Positions 6,326-9,444 of a stretch of DNA of 9,444 bases are shown here, piece by piece. The stretch is from Pseudomonadota bacterium. Lineage in GTDB: Bacteria; Myxococcota; Polyangia; GCA-2747355; JACKDQ01. Position 1 is the first letter of the stretch. Each line of letters starts with the position of its first letter. Where the stretch lies: contig JAUVBO010000047.1 in the NCBI GenBank assembly GCA_030591195.1, forward strand, positions 1 to 9,444. Direction: 5' to 3'. Under the pieces are notes generated by a model that was not told the DNA's origin, did no database searches, and saw only the letters and a list, made by a program, of their open reading frames with translations. The position numbers were made by a program, and so were the translations under genes.

Positions 6326-6407
<82 letters not shown>

Positions 6408-6499
6408 GCTTTATTCTTCCTGACAACGCCGCCGTGCCCCAGGCACAGGCGCTGGCATGGCGGCGCGTAGACAACGCCGTGGCCCTGCCGAGACGACCG

Positions 6500-8410
6500 A
6501 TGGCGCAGAAGAAGAAGGGCGGATCTTCGGAAGGTTCCCCAGGCGCCGAGAGCGGCGCCTCCTCTCCCGACCGCTACGTGGTCCTCGCCCGGCGTTACCG
6601 GCCGCGCCAGTTTGATCAGGTTGTCGGCCAGCAGCACGTTACTCGCACGCTCCAGAACGCGATCACCGCCGGCCGGGTCCACCACGCTTACCTGTTCACC
6701 GGCTCTCGTGGGGTTGGCAAGACGACCGTGGCGCGGATCCTCTCCAGGGCGCTCAACTGCGAGGAGGGGCCGACCCCGACCCCGTGTGATCGTTGCAGCC
6801 TTTGCCGTGATAAGGGCTCGGCGGTGGACCTCTTCGAGATCGATGGCGCGAGCCACACGGGGGTGGACGACATTCGCGAGCTGCGCGAGAACGTCCGCTA
6901 CCTGCCGGCCCAGGCGCGCAACAAGATCTACATCATCGATGAGGTTCACATGCTGTCGACCAGCGCCTTCAACGCCCTGTTGAAGACGCTGGAGGAGCCG
7001 CCACCGCACGTCGTCTTCATCTTCGCCACCACCGAGCCACACAAGATTCCAGCGACGATCCTGTCGCGCTGCCAGCGTTTTGACTTCAAGCGGGTGCAGA
7101 TCCCCGAGCTGGTCACACACCTGCAGCACGTCATCGCCAACGAGGGCGTGCGGGTGGAGGAGGCGGGGCTGGCGGTGATCGCGCGCGCCTCGGAGGGCAG
7201 CGTGCGCGATGCCCTGAGCCTGCTCGATCAGGTGATCGCTCACGAGGTCAGCGGCGCCGAGGCGGAGATCAGCGCCGTCCGGGTGGCCGAGGTCCTCGGC
7301 ATGCCCGACCGGCGGGTGCTCTTCGAGCTCTCGGCGGCGGTGCTCGATCGGGATGCGACCGCGGCGTTGACGGTGGTCGATCGCCTCTTCGGTCAGGGGC
7401 AGGACCTGCCGCAGTTCTCCCAGGCCTTCCTGACCCACCTGCGGGATCTGGTCGTGGTCCGTTCGTGCAAGGAGCCGCGAGCCCTGCTCGACGTCACCGA
7501 GGTCGAGCTCACCGAGCTGGGCCAGCAGGCGAGCGAGCAAGCCGGTGAGCTGCTGCAGCAGCACTTCGATCGCTTCGCCAGAGCGGCCGAGGAGATCGCG
7601 CGGTCGTCCTACCCCCGATTGTTGCTCGAGATGGCCTTGCTCGAGATGCTCAACGCCGAGCCGCTTCTGCCGCTCGGTGGCTTGCTCGAGCGGCTCGAGT
7701 CGCTCGAGTCACGCCTCGGCGGAGCCCCTGGCGCTCCAGGCGGCGGTGGCGGTGGCGGTGGCGCTCGTCCGAGCCCCGGGCGTCGAGGTCTTGGCGGGCC
7801 AGGTCCCTCGTCGAGCAAGGTGGCTGTCGCTCCGCCCGCGACGGCCGCGCCCCAGCCGAGCAGCCCGCCGGCCCGGGACGCGCCACCACCCGCAGCCGCA
7901 GGCGGCCCGGTGGCCGCGCCCCCGCCGAGCGGCGACAACGGTGCTAACGGTGCGGGCTCGACCCAACAGGTGGTGGGCGGGTCGCCGCTCGAGCGATGGC
8001 AGCGGTTGCAGAAGCAGGTCGAGCGCGAGCACCCGGTGCTGGCGAGTGCCTACGTCAACGCGCGGATGCTCGCCTGGGGTGACGACGGCAAGATCGACCT
8101 CGGCTACCCTCCCGGCTCCTTCGATCTCGTCCGGGCCGAGGACCGCGATCGGCGCACCGCCCTCGGCGAGATCTGCTCCCGCCTGGTCGGCAAGCCGATC
8201 GAGATCACCGTCCGACCGATGCGTCCGGAGGAGGAGGCCTCGCCGGAGCTGGTGCGGATGTCGGTGGCGCAGGAGAAGGCGCGGATGCGTGCCGAGCGGG
8301 CCGAGAAGCTGCGCCAGGAGGCCGAAGGCCACCCGATCACCCAGGCGTTCCTCCAGCGCTTCGGCGCGAAGATCCAGCGGATCCGTACCCAAGTCGATGG
8401 TGAAGACTGA
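6500..8410 (+). CDS. dnaX: DNA polymerase III subunit tau/gamma (clamp loader ATPase)
   Basis: Motor subunit of the clamp-loader complex, which opens the beta sliding clamp and places it on primed DNA; tau also ties the loader to the polymerase and helicase. In 636 residues from ATG 6500, the AAA+ module shows Walker A GSRGVGKT (68-75), four zinc cysteines (C87, C96, C99, C102), Walker B with D147-E-V-H, and sensor 1 FIFATTEPHKIP followed by the SRC arginine-finger motif. A coiled-coil-like LLERLESLESRL segment leads into a linker of eight Gly (414-421) and Pro/Ala/Gly. A conserved C-terminal tau domain starts near 495 (PLERWQRLQKQVE). The same frame stays open upstream to 6263, but that stretch is the tRNA and ffs DNA, so a start in it is rejected; GTG 6479 is a possible alternative. 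The linker has no A-rich slippery run, so a frameshift-made gamma form is not evident. First gene of dnaX-ybaB-recR. Confidence 0.96.
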   Translation: MAQKKKGGSSEGSPGAESGASSPDRYVVLARRYRPRQFDQVVGQQHVTRTLQNAITAGRVHHAYLFTGSRGVGKTTVARILSRALNCEEGPTPTPCDRCSLCRDKGSAVDLFEIDGASHTGVDDIRELRENVRYLPAQARNKIYIIDEVHMLSTSAFNALLKTLEEPPPHVVFIFATTEPHKIPATILSRCQRFDFKRVQIPELVTHLQHVIANEGVRVEEAGLAVIARASEGSVRDALSLLDQVIAHEVSGAEAEISAVRVAEVLGMPDRRVLFELSAAVLDRDATAALTVVDRLFGQGQDLPQFSQAFLTHLRDLVVVRSCKEPRALLDVTEVELTELGQQASEQAGELLQQHFDRFARAAEEIARSSYPRLLLEMALLEMLNAEPLLPLGGLLERLESLESRLGGAPGAPGGGGGGGGARPSPGRRGLGGPGPSSSKVAVAPPATAAPQPSSPPARDAPPPAAAGGPVAAPPPSGDNGANGAGSTQQVVGGSPLERWQRLQKQVEREHPVLASAYVNARMLAWGDDGKIDLGYPPGSFDLVRAEDRDRRTALGEICSRLVGKPIEITVRPMRPEEEASPELVRMSVAQEKARMRAERAEKLRQEAEGHPITQAFLQRFGAKIQRIRTQVDGED

Positions 8411-8733
8411 TGAGTGATGGTCCTGATCTGAGTCAGATGCTGCAGACCGCGCAGAAGGTGCAGCAAGAGCTCACCCGCGTCCAGGAGGGGCTCGCCCGCA
8501 AGCAGGTGGAGGGCTCGGCCGGCGGCGGCATGGTGGTGGCGACGGTCAACGGCAAGCAGCAGCTGCTGTCGATCAAGATCGAGCGAGAGATCATCGATGC
8601 CGACGAGGCCGAGATGCTCCAGGATCTGGTGGTGGCGGCAGTGAACCAGGCGTTGGCCAAGGCGAGCGAGCTGGCCCAGCAGGAGATGGCGCAGATCACC
8701 GGTGGCATGATCAACATCCCGGGCCTCTTCTGA
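8410..8733 (+). CDS. ybaB: YbaB/EbfC family nucleoid-associated protein
   Basis: Small DNA-binding protein that acts as a dimer, binds DNA broadly and has been linked to nucleoid organisation and to recombination with RecR. The 107 residues have the typical length and layout: an N-terminal helix (about 5-35, LSQMLQTAQKVQQELTRVQE), a central beta region with GGGMVVATVNGKQQLLSIKI (about 38-58, the hallmark G-x-V-x-V-x-x-NG signature), then a long C-terminal helix ending ITGGMINIPGLF, close to the G(M)-x-(I/L)PG-(L/M) tail of the family. The start codon overlaps the dnaX stop in TGATG, so translation is coupled. It lies 10 bp before recR, the order seen in very many bacteria. Confidence 0.95.
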   Translation: MSDGPDLSQMLQTAQKVQQELTRVQEGLARKQVEGSAGGGMVVATVNGKQQLLSIKIEREIIDADEAEMLQDLVVAAVNQALAKASELAQQEMAQITGGMINIPGLF

Positions 8734-8743
8734 CGCGGGTCTG

Positions 8744-9334
8744 ATGCAAGACCCTCTCGCGCGGCTGATCCAGCAGCTGGCCAAGCTCCCGGGCATCGGC
8801 GAACGAACCGCGGCTCGGCTCGCCTTCTACATTCTTCGGGCCCCGGAGGACTACGCCAGGCAGCTCGCAGACGCGCTGCTCGAGCTCAAGAGCAAGCTGC
8901 GACAGTGCTCGTCCTGCTGCCAGCTGACCGAGCAGGACCCGTGCGCGATCTGCTCCGATCATCGGCGGGATCCGGCGACGATCCTGGTGGTGGCCCTGCC
9001 CCAAGACCTGATGGCGATCGAGCGCACCGGTAGCTTCAGCGGCCGGTACCATGTCCTGCACGGGCTGCTCTCGCCGCTCGACGGCGTCGGGCCCGACGAC
9101 CTCAAGCTCCAGCCGTTGCTCGAGCGGGTCGGTGGCGACGAGGTCAAGGAGGTGATCCTCGCCACCAGCCCCAACGTCGAGGGAGACGCCACCGCGCTCT
9201 ACTTGGCCAAGCTGCTCCAGCCCCTCGGGCTCCGGGTGACGCGGATCGCTAGCGGTGTGCCGATCGGCGGGGAGCTCGAGTACGCCGACGGCGTGACCCT
9301 GCACCGCGCGATCGAGGGCCGGCGCGAGCTCTGA
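8744..9334 (+). CDS. recR: Recombination mediator protein RecR
   Basis: Part of the RecFOR pathway; with RecO (and RecF) it helps RecA load onto single-stranded DNA gaps coated with SSB, as a ring-shaped oligomer. The 196 residues match the family length of about 200. A helix-hairpin-helix LPGIGERTAARL (15-26) is followed by a zinc finger with C55, C58, C67 and C70, and then the Toprim domain with DLMAIERTGSFSGRYHVLHG (88-107), the LSPLDGVGP motif and a C-terminal RIASGVPIGGELEYAD stretch with the Walker-B-like segment. An oddity: the Toprim strand that normally ends VVE reads VVA (Ala84, codon 8993-8995). The GCC codon is clean and the frame is intact, so this is a substitution, not a frameshift. 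The ATG at 8744 fits the family start; the ribosome site is weak. Last gene of the dnaX operon. Confidence 0.96.
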   Translation: MQDPLARLIQQLAKLPGIGERTAARLAFYILRAPEDYARQLADALLELKSKLRQCSSCCQLTEQDPCAICSDHRRDPATILVVALPQDLMAIERTGSFSGRYHVLHGLLSPLDGVGPDDLKLQPLLERVGGDEVKEVILATSPNVEGDATALYLAKLLQPLGLRVTRIASGVPIGGELEYADGVTLHRAIEGRREL

Positions 9335-9370
9335 GGCTGGTCCCCCGGCGCGAGCCATGAGGCCTCACCG

Positions 9371-9444
9371 TCAGCGGGCGAGGCAGACGTAGCTCTGCGA
9401 GGCGATCGGGGCGGCGGCAGCGGGGTGTGATCCAGCTCCTGGCC
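9371..9444 (-). CDS. Possible C-terminal end of a convergent gene (partial)
   Basis: On the - strand one frame is open from the window edge to a TGA at 9373-9371, reading about 24 codons that end SQSYVCLAR. It would be convergent with recR, 36 bp from the recR stop. The stretch is too short to assign a family, and in DNA of this GC content an open frame of this length is common, so it may be chance. Confidence 0.2.
   Translation of the reverse strand, partial: PGAGSHPAAAAPIASQSYVCLAR

Noticed and set aside
7684..7712. Cluster of CTCGAG hexamers in dnaX
   Set aside because: They encode repeated Leu-Glu pairs in a coiled-coil-like helix using the preferred codons, so codon use explains them.

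Overview
The window is GC-rich, and most coding stretches look well above 60% G+C with heavy use of G/C in third codon positions (CTC GAG for Leu-Glu is very common). The right half carries the conserved bacterial order tadA - tRNA-Ser - tRNA-Ser - SRP RNA (ffs) - dnaX - ybaB/ebfC - recR. This order, the high GC and the absence of an encoded CCA on either tRNA fit a deltaproteobacterial or Myxococcota-like chromosome. That placement is inferred from gene order and composition; no rRNA gene or other taxonomic marker is present.

Region 1 (1-234) is the non-coding start of the window. It holds a 24-bp perfect direct repeat with an 81-bp period and two pairs of GAATCA words, each pair 24 bp apart. 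Region 2 (235-4132) is an accessory-looking block of three enzymes. On the + strand is a PaaK/CapK-like adenylate-forming enzyme. Converging on it from the - strand are a DAO-family FAD amino-acid oxidase and, downstream and overlapping it, a threonine-synthase-like PLP enzyme with an N-terminal zinc ribbon. The two convergent units overlap by 15 bp at their stop codons. Together they suggest a small amino-acid modification pathway; the substrate cannot be read from the sequence.

Region 3 (4133-4672) is a 540-bp gene-free stretch. It has a strong GC hairpin (4279-4300), a second inverted repeat (4346-4376), a less GC-rich segment, and a nested set of inverted repeats (4543-4612) just ahead of tadA. 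Region 4 is tadA (4673-5140), followed by a 247-aa predicted exported protein of unknown function whose C-terminal third carries a protein-kinase-like HxDxxxxN motif but lacks other kinase signatures.

Region 5 (6038-6407) is a stable-RNA cluster: a near-consensus sigma70 promoter, tRNA-Ser(CGA), tRNA-Ser(GGA) and a small-type SRP RNA. Region 6 (6500-9334) is the replication and recombination operon dnaX-ybaB-recR. dnaX and ybaB overlap by one base (TGATG), and recR follows ybaB after 10 bp. The products are the clamp-loader subunit, a nucleoid-associated protein and the RecFOR-pathway recombination mediator. RecR has an Ala where its Toprim domain normally has a Glu. The final 110 bp hold at most the last codons of a convergent - strand gene.

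I found no transposase, CRISPR array, integrase or defence gene. The best candidates for something undescribed are the exported kinase-motif protein and the three-enzyme block. The housekeeping half looks ordinary.
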